A DNA stretch of 64,000 bases from Bog-159 sp049520215 (GCA_049520215.1 JBEKPZ010000007.1:1-64000), one strand, 5' to 3'. Numbered from the stretch's first letter, positions 15,288 to 24,235 are shown. Notes: generated by a model from the sequence alone, not told the origin. Numbers and translations: made by a program.

Positions 15288-15572
15288 ATGGATGTCGCAC
15301 CCGTCAGCAGTCCGCAGCAGCTTCTCGCGGCCGTGCCCGACACCGCCAGCCCCAATTGGCTGGTGGAAAACCGGGACCTGATCCGCAGCGTCAAGAACAT
15401 CGACGCCTCCGCACTCTTTGGCGAAGGCAGCGAACTGAGCTTCGCCCTGGATCGGGACACCAAGCGGCCGGTGGTGCGGGTGGTCAACCAGCAGACCGGC
15501 GAGATCCTATGGCAATCGCCGCCGGAGTATATGCTGCGTCTGGCGCAGACTATGGGCCTGCCGGGCGGCTAG
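15288..15572 (+). CDS. flaG: FlaG family protein
   Basis: A 94-residue FlaG-type protein, associated with filament length control in several bacteria. The C-terminal half carries the family signature: FALDRDTKRPVVRVVNQQTG, EILWQSPPEYMLRLAQTM (the TGE-I-Q-PPE-L pattern). The ATG at 15288 follows CGGAG. It precedes fliS by 53 bases; flaG-fliS next to fliD/fliC genes is a common grouping. Confidence 0.9.
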   Translation: MDVAPVSSPQQLLAAVPDTASPNWLVENRDLIRSVKNIDASALFGEGSELSFALDRDTKRPVVRVVNQQTGEILWQSPPEYMLRLAQTMGLPGG

Positions 15573-15625
15573 CCGGCCGCGCAAGTCCGGGCGCATTCTC
15601 CCGATATGGAGGGTGAGGAGATACG

Positions 15626-16120
15626 ATGCCGCCGCAAGATGCCTATCTGGAAAGCCAAGTTCTGACCGCCGACCCCATGGAGTTGGTACGCCTGCTTTAT
15701 CGCGGCGCCGGCGACGCCGCCCGCAGCGCCAGCGCCCACCTGGCAGCCGGGCGTATCGCCGAGCGGTCGCGCCAAATCTCGAAGGCCCATGCTATTTTGT
15801 CGCAGTTGTCCGTCTCGCTCGACCATGCGCGCGGAGGCGCGCTCAGCCGCAGCCTGGCGGAGTTGTACGACTACATGCAACGCCGGTTGCTGGAGGCCAA
15901 TCTGCGCCAGACCGCCGAACCGCTGTCGGAAGTGGAAAGCCTGTTGGCCACCCTGCTGGAAGGCTGGGATCAAATCCGCACCGCGCCCGAGCATGCCGCT
16001 CCCCAGGGCAACCCGCTTTGGCCGGCAGGCGCGGAGCCCTCCCCCGCATACGGCGGGTATCCCGCGGTCTTCGCGCCCGGCGCCGCGGCCGAGTATGCCT
16101 CGCAGAGTTGGAGCTTGTAA
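15626..16120 (+). CDS. fliS: Flagellin export chaperone FliS
   Basis: FliS caps the disordered flagellin C-terminus in the cytoplasm and prevents early polymerisation. The 164-residue product begins DAYLESQVLTADPMELVRLLYRGA, the hallmark Y-x4-V-ta-p-elv-mLydga start of FliS, followed by four helices with ISKAHAILSQLSVSLD and YDYMQRRLLEANLRQ. About 40 extra Pro/Ala-rich residues extend the C-terminus beyond the usual 125-135 residues. The ribosome site GAGGAG precedes the ATG. Confidence 0.92.
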   Translation: MPPQDAYLESQVLTADPMELVRLLYRGAGDAARSASAHLAAGRIAERSRQISKAHAILSQLSVSLDHARGGALSRSLAELYDYMQRRLLEANLRQTAEPLSEVESLLATLLEGWDQIRTAPEHAAPQGNPLWPAGAEPSPAYGGYPAVFAPGAAAEYASQSWSL

Positions 16121-16131
16121 CGGCAGCCGGG

Positions 16132-16152
16132 TGCCGGGGCGGTCCCCCGGCA
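16132..16152. terminator. Hairpin between convergent fliS and flgJ
   Basis: TGCCGGGG, a five-base loop, and CCCCGGCA form a perfect 8-bp stem in the 46-base space between the fliS and flgJ stops. There is no T-tract on either side, so termination is likely but not proven. Confidence 0.45.
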
Positions 16153-16166
16153 AGCGCCCGCGGGAT

Positions 16167-16460
16167 CTACTTGGCGCGCGCCGACAGGCTGGAGACGATC
16201 TGAGCGCTCAGGCCCAGGCCCCCGTTTTGTGCCAGAGCCTGCGCAAATTGCTCCTCAGCCAGGCCGGCCTGGGTGGCGCTTCCGGCGTCCTCTCCGCTTC
16301 CCAGCCAGCCGTCCTCGTCGCCGCGGGCCTCCTTGAGCAGTTGCGCGATCATAAGGGCTTCGAACTGCTTGGCCGCTTCCGCCAGAGTTTGCGGCGGACG
16401 CGCGGCGGGCGGTTCCACCGCCTCCACCGCCGCAGTTCCCAAGGTCACCGGCGCGCTCAT
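16167..16460 (-). CDS. flgJ: FlgJ-type rod-binding protein (no muramidase domain)
   Basis: A 97-residue protein equal to the N-terminal rod-cap domain of FlgJ: LAEAAKQFEALMIAQLLKEAR and a C-terminal ALAQNGGLGLSAQIVSSL helix are the conserved blocks. The peptidoglycan-hydrolase half of enteric FlgJ is missing, as in many non-enteric bacteria; the SLT gene at 2903-3568 could supply that activity. Its ATG overlaps the flgI stop by one base (TGATG). Confidence 0.88.
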   Translation of the reverse strand: MSAPVTLGTAAVEAVEPPAARPPQTLAEAAKQFEALMIAQLLKEARGDEDGWLGSGEDAGSATQAGLAEEQFAQALAQNGGLGLSAQIVSSLSARAK

Positions 16461-17566
16461 CAGATCACCTCCAGTTCGGCTTCCAGCGCGCCGGCCGCGC
16501 GCAGGCTCTGCAGGATGGCAATCACGTCCCGCGGCGTCGAGCCGATGGCCGCCAGCGCACGCACCAACTCCTCCACCGTGGCGCCCCGCTGGAGCACCAG
16601 GTTGCGGGCAGGCTCCTCTTTGGCGTCCACGGCTATCTTGGCTACCGCGGCGGGACTGCCGGCGGTCCCGGCCGGCAGCGCCGGCGGCAAGATATCCAGA
16701 CTGGTCTGGATCTCGACGGTCAGATTGCCGTGCAGGATGGCCACGGGAGAAATGTGTACGTCCCGGCCCATGACGATGGTGCCGGTGCGCTCGTTCACCA
16801 CCACGCGGGCCGGCTGGTCCGCATCCACGGTGAGCATCTCCATCTCCGCGATGAAATCGATGGGGCGGGCGGCGTAAAACGAGGGAACCAGGACGCTCAC
16901 CAGGGCCGAGTTTTCGGCGCGCGCCGGCAAGGCTCCCGCCGCGCCGTATTGGGCGTTGAGCGCCGCGGCAATGCGGGAGGCCGTGGTAAAATCCGCATAC
17001 CGGAGTTGCAGATGCAGGACTCCCTGGAGCGCCAGCGCCGGCGCGGAGCGCTCCACGATGGCGCCGCCGGGCACGCGGCCCACCGTGGGATGATTCACGG
17101 TCCGGCTGCTGCCGGCGCGGCCCGCCGCGAACCCGCCGGTAACCACGCCGCCCTGGGCTACGGCATAAACCTGGCCGTCGGCGGCTTTCAGGGGCGTGAG
17201 GATCAGCAGGCCGCCCTGCAAATTAGCGGCGTCCCCGATGGCCGCCGCCACGGCATCCAGGCGGGTGCCCGGCTGCGCGAAAGGCGGTAGCGTGGCGGTG
17301 ATCATGACGGCCGCGGTGTTTTTCACGATGAGCGTGGCTCCGGGAACCGAGACGCCCATGCGCTCCAGCATATTGGCCAGGCTTTGCGGCGAGAACAAGG
17401 TCATCTGCCGGTCCCCGGTCCCGGCCAGTCCCACCACCAGCCCGTAGCCGATGAGCTGGTTGTCGCGCACGCCTTCGATGCCCGCCAGATCCTTCAAGCG
17501 CGTGGCGCCCGGCGCGGGGGCCGCCAGCGCCGCCATACAGAAACCTATCCAACCTATCCATCGCAT
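16460..17566 (-). CDS. flgI: Flagellar P-ring protein FlgI
   Basis: FlgI builds the peptidoglycan-level bushing around the rod. The 368-residue product has a signal peptide (about residues 1-20), then TRLKDLAGIEGVRDNQLIGYGLVVGLAGTGD and MLERMGVSV, the most conserved FlgI blocks, and ends with the periplasmic domain ALAAIGSTPRDVIAILQSLRAAGAL. Its presence indicates an outer-membrane organism. Confidence 0.96.
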   Translation of the reverse strand: MRWIGWIGFCMAALAAPAPGATRLKDLAGIEGVRDNQLIGYGLVVGLAGTGDRQMTLFSPQSLANMLERMGVSVPGATLIVKNTAAVMITATLPPFAQPGTRLDAVAAAIGDAANLQGGLLILTPLKAADGQVYAVAQGGVVTGGFAAGRAGSSRTVNHPTVGRVPGGAIVERSAPALALQGVLHLQLRYADFTTASRIAAALNAQYGAAGALPARAENSALVSVLVPSFYAARPIDFIAEMEMLTVDADQPARVVVNERTGTIVMGRDVHISPVAILHGNLTVEIQTSLDILPPALPAGTAGSPAAVAKIAVDAKEEPARNLVLQRGATVEELVRALAAIGSTPRDVIAILQSLRAAGALEAELEVI

Positions 17567-17579
17567 GGTCCCTCCAACT

Positions 17580-18287
17580 CTAGAACGGAAGCAGTCCCAT
17601 CAGCAGCCGATACAGGATGAAGGGACGCTTGATGGCGTCCCCCACCACACCCTTGCCATTGACGGAGACCTCCAGTTGCGCGATCAGGTACGATTGGACC
17701 ACGTTGTTCGGACCCAGATCCGCCGGCCGCACCACGCCGCGCACGGTGATGATTTGCTGTTCGGAACTGACGCGGATCTCCTTGACTCCTTCCACTACCA
17801 GATAACCGTTGGGCAGCACGTGCACCACGCGCGTGCCCAGCGTAGTGGAGATCACCGTGGTGCGGCCGATGGTGCCGGCTCCCTTCAACTCCTGGTCGCC
17901 GGTTGTGCCCAGCAGGTTGGCCAGCGCGCCGGTGGCCTTGGTCAGCCCGCCCAGAGCCGTTACGGAGGCCGAGGCGCTCGAAGTGCGCGAGGTTTGCACA
18001 TTGCCGGTGCTCACCGCGGAGGCATTCTCCGCCACCAGCACGGTGACCGCGTCGTTCACCCGGCTGGCCCGCAGGTCGCGCGCCAGGTCGTTGAACAGGG
18101 CTGCCGACGACCACAGCGAGCCGGGCGAAGCGTCGTTGTTGGCGCGCGCCGCCGCGGTGGCCTCCGCTACGTAACGTTCCAGCGCGGATGCCTGCGGCGG
18201 CGCCGGCGCCTTCTTCTTGGCTCCCGCCCAGGCGGGGACCGGCGCCGCAGCCAGAGCCAGCAGCGCCAGCAGCGGTCCCGATCTCAT
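17580..18287 (-). CDS. flgH: Flagellar L-ring protein FlgH, apparently without lipobox
   Basis: FlgH forms the outer-membrane ring. The 235-residue product shows SLWSSAALFNDLARDLRA, NDAVTVLVAENASAVS, GEL-like GAGTIGRT, and LPNGYLVVEGVKEIRVSSEQQIITVRGVVRPADL, all typical. The ATG at 18287 was chosen for its four-base overlap with flgA and for the signal peptide it provides (LLALLALAAAPVPAWA). Classic FlgH is a lipoprotein, but no cysteine follows this signal, so lipidation is unlikely. Confidence 0.93.
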   Translation of the reverse strand: MRSGPLLALLALAAAPVPAWAGAKKKAPAPPQASALERYVAEATAAARANNDASPGSLWSSAALFNDLARDLRASRVNDAVTVLVAENASAVSTGNVQTSRTSSASASVTALGGLTKATGALANLLGTTGDQELKGAGTIGRTTVISTTLGTRVVHVLPNGYLVVEGVKEIRVSSEQQIITVRGVVRPADLGPNNVVQSYLIAQLEVSVNGKGVVGDAIKRPFILYRLLMGLLPF

Positions 18288-19192
18288 CGGTTGCCTCCCT
18301 CGTCCGGGGCTATTTCTCCCTGGTCCGCCGCCACGATCACGCGTCCGCGGTCCACGACCGTAGCGCGCAGGATCGTGCCATTGGCGGGATTGCGTACCCC
18401 GACGACGTCGCCCCGCTTCCCGGACGACTGCGCCTCCCCTTCCAGCAGCAGCCGCGCCCGGCCGCTCCGGATTTCCACCCGCACGCGCTCGCCGCGCACC
18501 ACCTCGGCCGGGGAATCCAGCCACTGCGCCTCGATGGCCGCGCCCGCCGCAATCGGCCGCCGCGGCACCCGGCCCACGACTTGGGACAGGTCCGGCAGCC
18601 CGGACGGCCCTTCATAGGGTTCCTCGCGCAGTTGGCAGCGCTCGATGGGCCGGCCCGGCGCCAGCGCCTCGGCGGCGATGGCGCGCTTTCCCGAAACCTC
18701 GATGCGCGCCTTGGCCCAAACCGGAAAATCGTCCCGGCCGGGCGCGGATACCACGCCGCGCCAGAGCGGCGCGGACCCCCCGGCCTGCTCCGGCGGCGGC
18801 GCGGAGAGCGGAAAGCGCAATTCGCCGGGCGGGATGGGTTGACGGCTGAAGTCCACTACCTCAATGCGCGCCGCCGGCATGGCTGCGCGCAGGGCGGCCG
18901 CCACGCGCTCGCCCGAGAGCGTCTCCACGGGCCGCACGAAACAGGCTTCGAGGCCCGCTTCGACGGACAGTCCGTAGCGCCGCGCCAGGCGCGCCAACTC
19001 CGCCGCGCCGTAGGTGCGGCGCGCCCCCGCGGCGGCGGCCGAACCCAAATCCAACTCGGGCGCGAGCCCCGCGAAGGCCGGCACCGCGCGGGCCATGTCA
19101 CCCGCCCGGATGCGCTCGCCCAAAACCGGCAGGCATTGGGCGCCCGCCGCGGCCAGCGCGGCAAGCGCCAGGAATAGCATCCGCCGGATCAT
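18284..19192 (-). CDS. flgA: P-ring assembly chaperone FlgA
   Basis: FlgA is the periplasmic chaperone for P-ring polymerisation. The 302-residue product has a signal peptide (LFLALAALAAAGAQC), an N-terminal extension, and a C-terminal SAF-type domain with VPRRPIAAGAAIEAQWLD, VVRGERVRVEIRSGRARLLL and GDVVGVRNPANGTILRATVV, which is the FlgA signature. It is longer than the common 220 residues. Four-base overlaps on both sides (flgG, flgH) show tight coupling. Confidence 0.9.
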   Translation of the reverse strand: MIRRMLFLALAALAAAGAQCLPVLGERIRAGDMARAVPAFAGLAPELDLGSAAAAGARRTYGAAELARLARRYGLSVEAGLEACFVRPVETLSGERVAAALRAAMPAARIEVVDFSRQPIPPGELRFPLSAPPPEQAGGSAPLWRGVVSAPGRDDFPVWAKARIEVSGKRAIAAEALAPGRPIERCQLREEPYEGPSGLPDLSQVVGRVPRRPIAAGAAIEAQWLDSPAEVVRGERVRVEIRSGRARLLLEGEAQSSGKRGDVVGVRNPANGTILRATVVDRGRVIVAADQGEIAPDEGGNR

Positions 19193-19983
19193 TGCTGCAC
19201 CAGGCCGTTGGCCTCCTGGTACATCTCGTTGGCGGCCGTGACCACTTTGGAATTGGCTTCGTAGGCCCGCTGGGCGACGATCAGGTTGACCATTTCCTGG
19301 ACTACGCTGACGTTGGACTGTTCGGTATATCCCTGCAGCAACGCGCCCATGCCCTGGGCCCCGCCGGGTGTGCCCGTGGTCGCCGCGCCGGAAGCTTCCG
19401 TGGGCGTGTACAGATTGCCGCCGATGGTGCTCAAGCCCGCCGGATTCTGGAAATTGGCAAGCTGGATCTGGCCGGCCACCTGGGCCGCGGTCTGGTTCGG
19501 CTGGGTGAAGCTCACCGTGCCGTCGCCGGCAATGGTGATGGATTGGGCATCCGACGGAATAGTGATCTGGGGCTGCACGGGATTGCCGCTGGCGGTCACT
19601 ACATTGCCATTCTGGTCGAGCTGAAACTCTCCGTCGCGGGTGTAGGCCAACTGTCCGTTGGGCTGCAGGACTTGAAAGAAGCCGGGCCCCTGGATGGCCA
19701 CATCCAGCGGGTTATCGGTCTCCGAGGCGCTGCCCGGCGTGAAGATAATCTCGTTGCCCGAAGGCCGCGTGCCGAGCCCCAGTTGCAGCCCGGCGGGAAC
19801 CACGGTCTGCTGGCTGGCGGAAGCCCCCGGCTGCAGCAGGTTCTGGTAGAGCAGGTCCTGAAATTGAACCCGCCGCGCCTTGTATCCGTTGGTGTTGGCG
19901 TTGGCCAGGTTGTTGGCGATGTTGTCTACGTTCATCTGTTGCGCCGTCATCCCGCTGGCGGCGCTGAAAAGCGCTCGCATCAT
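19189..19983 (-). CDS. flgG: Flagellar distal rod protein FlgG
   Basis: FlgG forms the long distal rod. The 264-residue product starts MMRALFSAASGMTAQQMNVD and continues NIANNLANANTNGYKARRVQFQDL, the FlgG N-terminal signature; GPGFFQVLQPNGQLAYTRDGEFQLDQNG is the rod-hook mid motif, and the C-terminal helix NVSVVQEMVNLIVAQRAYEANSK is intact. It lies 22 bases after flgF. Confidence 0.97.
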   Translation of the reverse strand: MMRALFSAASGMTAQQMNVDNIANNLANANTNGYKARRVQFQDLLYQNLLQPGASASQQTVVPAGLQLGLGTRPSGNEIIFTPGSASETDNPLDVAIQGPGFFQVLQPNGQLAYTRDGEFQLDQNGNVVTASGNPVQPQITIPSDAQSITIAGDGTVSFTQPNQTAAQVAGQIQLANFQNPAGLSTIGGNLYTPTEASGAATTGTPGGAQGMGALLQGYTEQSNVSVVQEMVNLIVAQRAYEANSKVVTAANEMYQEANGLVQQ

Positions 19984-20005
19984 AATTGCTCCTTCCCCGC
20001 GGGCC

Positions 20006-20737
20006 TTAAGAGGCCACCCGGGCTACCTCTTCGACGGCCTCGCGATTCATCTGCGATCCCAGCGTGGCGGCCTTCTGCAGCATTTCAAACTGGCGCATGA
20101 CCGCCACCAGGCGCACGGCCGATTCCGCGGCGCCGACATTGGAACTCTCCAGTTTGCCCTGTTCGACTACGGCTCCGGATGCCGGCTGGGAAGCCGCCGC
20201 GCTGCGAAAATAGCTGGCCCCCTGCTTGACCAGCGAACCGGTATCGGAGAAGTCCGCTATCTCGAGCTGGCCCAGGACCTGGCCGCTCTGGCTCACTGTG
20301 CCGTCAGGCGCCACCTCCAGATCGCCGGACGGTTGGACGGCCAGGTTCGCGCCGGATACCGTCCGCACCGCGTACCCCTCGGGGGTAACCAGCGCTCCGC
20401 CGGGGGATACCCGAAAACTCCCGTTGCGCGTGAACAGGCTTCCGGAAGGCCCATCCACGGCGAAGAAGCCTCTGCCGGAAAGCGCCAGATCCGAGGGGCT
20501 GCCGGTCTCGCGCAGCGTGCCTTGCGAGAAATCGGTCCAGGGCCGCTCGATAACCGGCAGCGTGGCCGCCGATGCGTCCTGCCGGCCGCTGGCTTCCGCG
20601 GACACATAGAGGTTATAGAACTCGCGGTCGGTCTTGTAGCCGCCGGTTTCCGTGTTGGACAGATTGTTCGCCAGCATGTCCAGCGACTCCATGCGGGCCC
20701 GCATGCCGCCGGCCGCCGAGATCGTCAGGGTATCCAT
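20006..20737 (-). CDS. flgF: Flagellar proximal rod protein FlgF
   Basis: The 243-residue rod subunit starts MDTLTISAAGGMRARMESLD, followed by MLANNLSNTETGGYKTDREF; the mid motif is GRGFFAVDGPSGSLFTRNGSF and the C-terminal helix AAESAVRLVAVMRQFEMLQKA. The ATG at 20737 gives the canonical start although the frame is open upstream. It opens the flgF-flgG-flgA-flgH-flgI-flgJ operon, divergent from fliK. A weak sigma-54-like site (minus strand TGGCACGGGACGGCAA, spacing one base short) lies about 70 bases upstream. Confidence 0.94.
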   Translation of the reverse strand: MDTLTISAAGGMRARMESLDMLANNLSNTETGGYKTDREFYNLYVSAEASGRQDASAATLPVIERPWTDFSQGTLRETGSPSDLALSGRGFFAVDGPSGSLFTRNGSFRVSPGGALVTPEGYAVRTVSGANLAVQPSGDLEVAPDGTVSQSGQVLGQLEIADFSDTGSLVKQGASYFRSAAASQPASGAVVEQGKLESSNVGAAESAVRLVAVMRQFEMLQKAATLGSQMNREAVEEVARVAS

Positions 20738-20923
20738 GGCATCTTCCCAGCAGCGTCTTGTGCAAGCGGGGAGCCGAAGGGTGGCCCCACAAAAAGAAAG
20801 GTTTGCCGTCCCGTGCCAGGACAAGTTCCCGGCGGAAACGGCCCCAGCGCCAAGATCTTGGCGGCAGCCCGGCGCGCAACTGCTTGGAATCCAGCGCAGC
20901 GCTTTGGCTCCCGGAGTGCATTT

Positions 20924-22378
20924 GTGCGGGACGTGATCGCCGCCTCTTCAGCATTACCGGGCTCCTCCGGCGCCAATACCGCGATGGCCGGCGGCGGGGC
21001 GGCCATGGGCGCAGGAACGGCGCTGGCGGCAGTGGCGGGCGGCGGTTTCCGGTCGTTTCTGGATGGCTGCCTGGACCGCGGCGTGGACGAAACCCCCGCG
21101 CCAGAGCAACACCCGGCGTCCAGCGGGAAAAAACAAAGCTCCGGCATGGCGGTTCCCACTTGCCTGCCAGTTCCGGCAGCCGCGACCGCCCTCCGGACGC
21201 CCGGCTTCGGCCTGGAACCATGGGGAAGTCCCGGAGAGACGTCGGCCGCTTTAGCCCTGGAAGTTGACGCCGTGAGTACCCAGGATGTCTCCGGCGCTGG
21301 CGGTTCCGCGCCAGATCCCGGGCCGCCCCCCGGCTGGGCGGGCACGGCGGGCCGGTTGGCACGGGATCTCTCCTGGCTGCAGGACGATCCGGCCGCGAAG
21401 GAGGATCGAGACCAAGGGCCGGGTGCCACACCGGCGGCCACGCTCGAGTTGGCGTTTGTCGCTCGCTTGCTCCCGCCCCAACCGGCGCCACCCTCGCAGC
21501 AGGCCGCGGAGGGGCTTCCCAGTCCCGCGGCCGCCGCGGTTTCGGGAGAGGCAGCCACCAGCCCCGCAACCGATCCCCAGGACCGGAGCATTCCGGCGGA
21601 GAGCGTCGAGGCCCAACTCGGCCATGCCGGAATCCCGGAGCCCCCGCATGGCCCGCGCACCGCACCGCTCGACGAGGGGCAAGCCGCATCGCCGGACACA
21701 GCTATCGCCGGAAATGCGCGCAACGCTTTCCCCGCGGCAGAAGGGCAAACGACCGCGGACCGCCGGGATGCCGGCCCATTCGCCGGCGCCGCCCCCAAGA
21801 GTGCGCCGCCCTCCGGCGATCGCCCCACGGGCGACCATGGCGAGAGTGCCACCGCCGGACAGGCGGACACGGCGAGCGTGGGGAACGCAGCCAGCCCACT
21901 TCCCGCCAGCCGGGAGATGCAGGGCCCAGTTCCCGAGCAGCCGGCCGGCGCAGCGCGTCCCGCCGAGGCGGAGCCCCCCGAACCGGCGGCGCAGCCGGTC
22001 TCCCGCGACGTCTCCCTGCATCTGGCCGATGGCGAAACGAGCGTGGACATCCGCATGGCCGAGCGCGCCGGAGAGATCCGCGTGACGGTGCACACTCCGG
22101 ATCGCGATCTGGCCAACTCTTTGCGTGCAGACCTGCCGGATCTGGTCGGCAAGCTGCGGCAAAGCGGATTCCAGGCGGAGGCCTGGCGTCCGGCCTCGAC
22201 AGCATCGGACGCGGGCCGCCGCGGCGGTTCGGACGGCTCGCCCTACCAGGAGCATTCGCCGGACGCGCGCAAAGACGGCCGGCAACAGCAACCGCGGCAA
22301 CGGCAGTCGAAAGATCCATCCCGCTGGGCCGGGGAATGGCAGTCCAGCCTCGACCCCGCACAGGAGTCCCCCACATGA
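20924..22378 (+). CDS. fliK: Flagellar hook-length control protein FliK
   Basis: FliK measures hook length and switches export specificity at FlhB. The predicted 484-residue protein is Pro/Ala/Gly-rich and low-complexity for about 390 residues, then has the conserved FliK C-terminal domain: VSLHLADGETSVDIRMAERA, GEIRVTVHTPDRDLANSLRA and LPDLVGKLRQSGFQAEAW. The start is uncertain; GTG 20924 has GGAG seven bases upstream, while GTG 20933 and ATG 20984 are alternatives. It opens the long plus-strand run and overlaps flgD by four bases. Confidence 0.85.
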   Translation: MRDVIAASSALPGSSGANTAMAGGGAAMGAGTALAAVAGGGFRSFLDGCLDRGVDETPAPEQHPASSGKKQSSGMAVPTCLPVPAAATALRTPGFGLEPWGSPGETSAALALEVDAVSTQDVSGAGGSAPDPGPPPGWAGTAGRLARDLSWLQDDPAAKEDRDQGPGATPAATLELAFVARLLPPQPAPPSQQAAEGLPSPAAAAVSGEAATSPATDPQDRSIPAESVEAQLGHAGIPEPPHGPRTAPLDEGQAASPDTAIAGNARNAFPAAEGQTTADRRDAGPFAGAAPKSAPPSGDRPTGDHGESATAGQADTASVGNAASPLPASREMQGPVPEQPAGAARPAEAEPPEPAAQPVSRDVSLHLADGETSVDIRMAERAGEIRVTVHTPDRDLANSLRADLPDLVGKLRQSGFQAEAWRPASTASDAGRRGGSDGSPYQEHSPDARKDGRQQQPRQRQSKDPSRWAGEWQSSLDPAQESPT

Positions 22379-22671
22379 CGATTCAACCCTTGGCAACCTT
22401 GCCGCACAGCCAGAGCGGCGCCGCGGCTACCACTACCACTACTGCGACTCAAACGAGCGCTACTGGAACGAGCTCGAACGATTCGGCCGGCGATGTCAGC
22501 GAGACCGCGTTCCTGCAGCTTCTGGTGGCTCAAATCCAGTATCAGGATCCCACCAATCCGACCGACAGCACCGCCTTCGTCACGCAACTGGCGCAGTTCA
22601 GCTCACTCGAACAACTCATCGCCATTCATGGCGATCTCGACAGCCTGACGACGACCGGCAGCACCGGCTAA
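22375..22671 (+). CDS. flgD: Hook-capping scaffold protein FlgD (short form)
   Basis: FlgD caps the growing hook. The 98-residue product contains the conserved N-terminal scaffold FLQLLVAQIQYQDPTNPTDSTAFVTQLAQFSSLEQL after a Thr/Ala/Ser-rich lead. It ends soon after this block, so the Tudor/Fn3-like C-terminal domains found in about 220-residue FlgD are absent; minimal FlgD of this type occur in several phyla. ATGA overlap with fliK. Confidence 0.92.
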   Translation: MTIQPLATLPHSQSGAAATTTTTATQTSATGTSSNDSAGDVSETAFLQLLVAQIQYQDPTNPTDSTAFVTQLAQFSSLEQLIAIHGDLDSLTTTGSTG

Positions 22672-22704
22672 TAGAATACCCTGGCACGCAAGGAGAGACG
22701 AACG

Positions 22705-23949
22705 ATGTTTGCAGCATTCAATACCGCACTATCCGGCTTGGACGCCAACGGCGTGGCCGTCGACGTGATCGGCAACAACCTGGCCAACATGAACACCACC
22801 GGTTACAAGGAAAGCGTCGCCTACTTCCAAAACCTGGTCAGCGAATCGATGAACGGCGGCCAGACCCAAGTGGGGTTCGGCGTGGCGCCGCCGCTGACCA
22901 TCACGCAGTTCACCCAAGGCGCCATTAGCGCCAGCAGCGGGTCTCAGGACGCGGCCATTCAGGGGAGCGGCTTTTTCGTGGTCAACGACAACGGCGTGAC
23001 CCAATACACCAGGGCCGGCAGTTTCCAGGTGGACCTGTCGGGCAACCTGCTCACTCCCAGCGGGCAGCAGGTCCAGGGCTGGATGGCTACCAACGGAGTG
23101 GTCAACACCGGCGGGCCGGTAGGCAACATCACCGTACCGGTGGGCTCCATGCAAGCGCCCGTGGCCACCCAGAACATGACCCTGAGCGCCAACTTCGATG
23201 CCTCCGCCGCCACGGGTACGGCGTCCGACTGGTCCGCTCCCATAACGGTCTACGACTCCCTGGGGACCACCCATGTGTTGACCCTCAACTTTGAACAGAC
23301 CGCCGCCAACACCTGGTCTTGCCAAGCCACCGTCCCCGGCGCGGATGTCCAGGGCGGCACGGCGGGCACGCCATCCGATGTGGGAAACCCCATCACCCTG
23401 CAATTCAACGGCAGCGGGCTGTTAACCGGCACGACGCCGGCCGAACCCATCAATTTCGGCTTTCAGCCCGCCAACGGCGCTGCGGCCCTTAGCGTCAACT
23501 GGAATCCCATCGCTGCGGACGGCACCAGCACCCTCACCCAGTTCGACCAGAGCTCGGCCACTTCCGCGATCACCCAGGACGGCTCGGCGGCCGCCCAGCT
23601 CACCGCGGTGACCATGGCCAACGGCGGCCAGTTGCTGGCGACCTACTCCGACGGTCAACAGACCGTGGTCGGACAACTGGCCATGGCTAACATTCAAAAC
23701 CCACAAACTCTGCTGAATGTGGGAAACAACAACTTCCAGGTGACCGCCGACACCGGCGCGCCGGCCGTTGGGGCGCCCGGCACCGGCGGACGCGGGACGG
23801 TCGTGGGCGGCGCTCTGGAATCCTCGAATGTGGACATGGCCACGGAACTCACCGATTTGATCGTACTGCAGAGCGCCTACCAGGCCAATGCCAAGGTGGT
23901 GACGACCGTCGACTCGCTGGCGCAGGCCACCACCGAGCTGATCACCTAG
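22705..23949 (+). CDS. flgE: Flagellar hook protein FlgE
   Basis: The 414-residue hook subunit begins MFAAFNTALSGLDANGVAVD and VIGNNLANMNTTGYKESVAYFQ, has the GSGFFVVNDNGVTQYTRAGSFQVDLSGNL motif, a variable surface domain with VYDSLGTTHVLTLNFEQT, and the C-terminal D0 helix SSNVDMATELTDLIVLQSAYQANAKVV. The ATG follows AAGGAGAGAC. Full length, no anomaly. Confidence 0.97.
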   Translation: MFAAFNTALSGLDANGVAVDVIGNNLANMNTTGYKESVAYFQNLVSESMNGGQTQVGFGVAPPLTITQFTQGAISASSGSQDAAIQGSGFFVVNDNGVTQYTRAGSFQVDLSGNLLTPSGQQVQGWMATNGVVNTGGPVGNITVPVGSMQAPVATQNMTLSANFDASAATGTASDWSAPITVYDSLGTTHVLTLNFEQTAANTWSCQATVPGADVQGGTAGTPSDVGNPITLQFNGSGLLTGTTPAEPINFGFQPANGAAALSVNWNPIAADGTSTLTQFDQSSATSAITQDGSAAAQLTAVTMANGGQLLATYSDGQQTVVGQLAMANIQNPQTLLNVGNNNFQVTADTGAPAVGAPGTGGRGTVVGGALESSNVDMATELTDLIVLQSAYQANAKVVTTVDSLAQATTELIT

Positions 23950-23962
23950 GAGCCGCGGGGAT

Positions 23963-24211
23963 ATGACCGCCATGGAAGAGATCGCCGCCTTTGCCGACGT
24001 GCCGGTGGACATCGAGGCCGAGTTGGACCGCCGCATCCTGAGCGTAGGGCAGATCCTGCAAATGGAACCCGGCAGCCTGATCGGCATGAAGCGTTCGGCG
24101 GGGGAAAACATCGACCTGTACGTGGGCGGCACGCTGATCGGTTGCGGTGAAATCGTGGTCGTCGAAAACAGCCTGGGAGTGCGCATCACGGATTTCAACG
24201 GCGATGCGTAA
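23963..24211 (+). CDS. fliN: Flagellar motor switch protein FliN (minimal)
   Basis: An 82-residue protein consisting essentially of one SpoA domain: ADVPVDIEAELDRRILSVGQ, ILQMEPGSLIGMKRSAGENI, DLYVGGTLIGCGEIVVVENS and GVRITDF. FliN forms the base of the C-ring with FliM and docks FliH. The typical N-terminal extension is nearly absent. It sits between flgE and fliO. A second FliN-type protein is encoded at 31375-32229. Confidence 0.95.
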   Translation: MTAMEEIAAFADVPVDIEAELDRRILSVGQILQMEPGSLIGMKRSAGENIDLYVGGTLIGCGEIVVVENSLGVRITDFNGDA

Positions 24212-24235
24212 CGCCGGCGGCGGGAAGAGGAGCGA

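Noticed and set aside
20800..20818. Sigma-54 promoter for flgF (TGGCACGGGACGGCAA)
   Set aside because: GG to GC spacing is nine rather than ten bases and the -12 lacks TT, so it is only mentioned as weak in the flgF entry.
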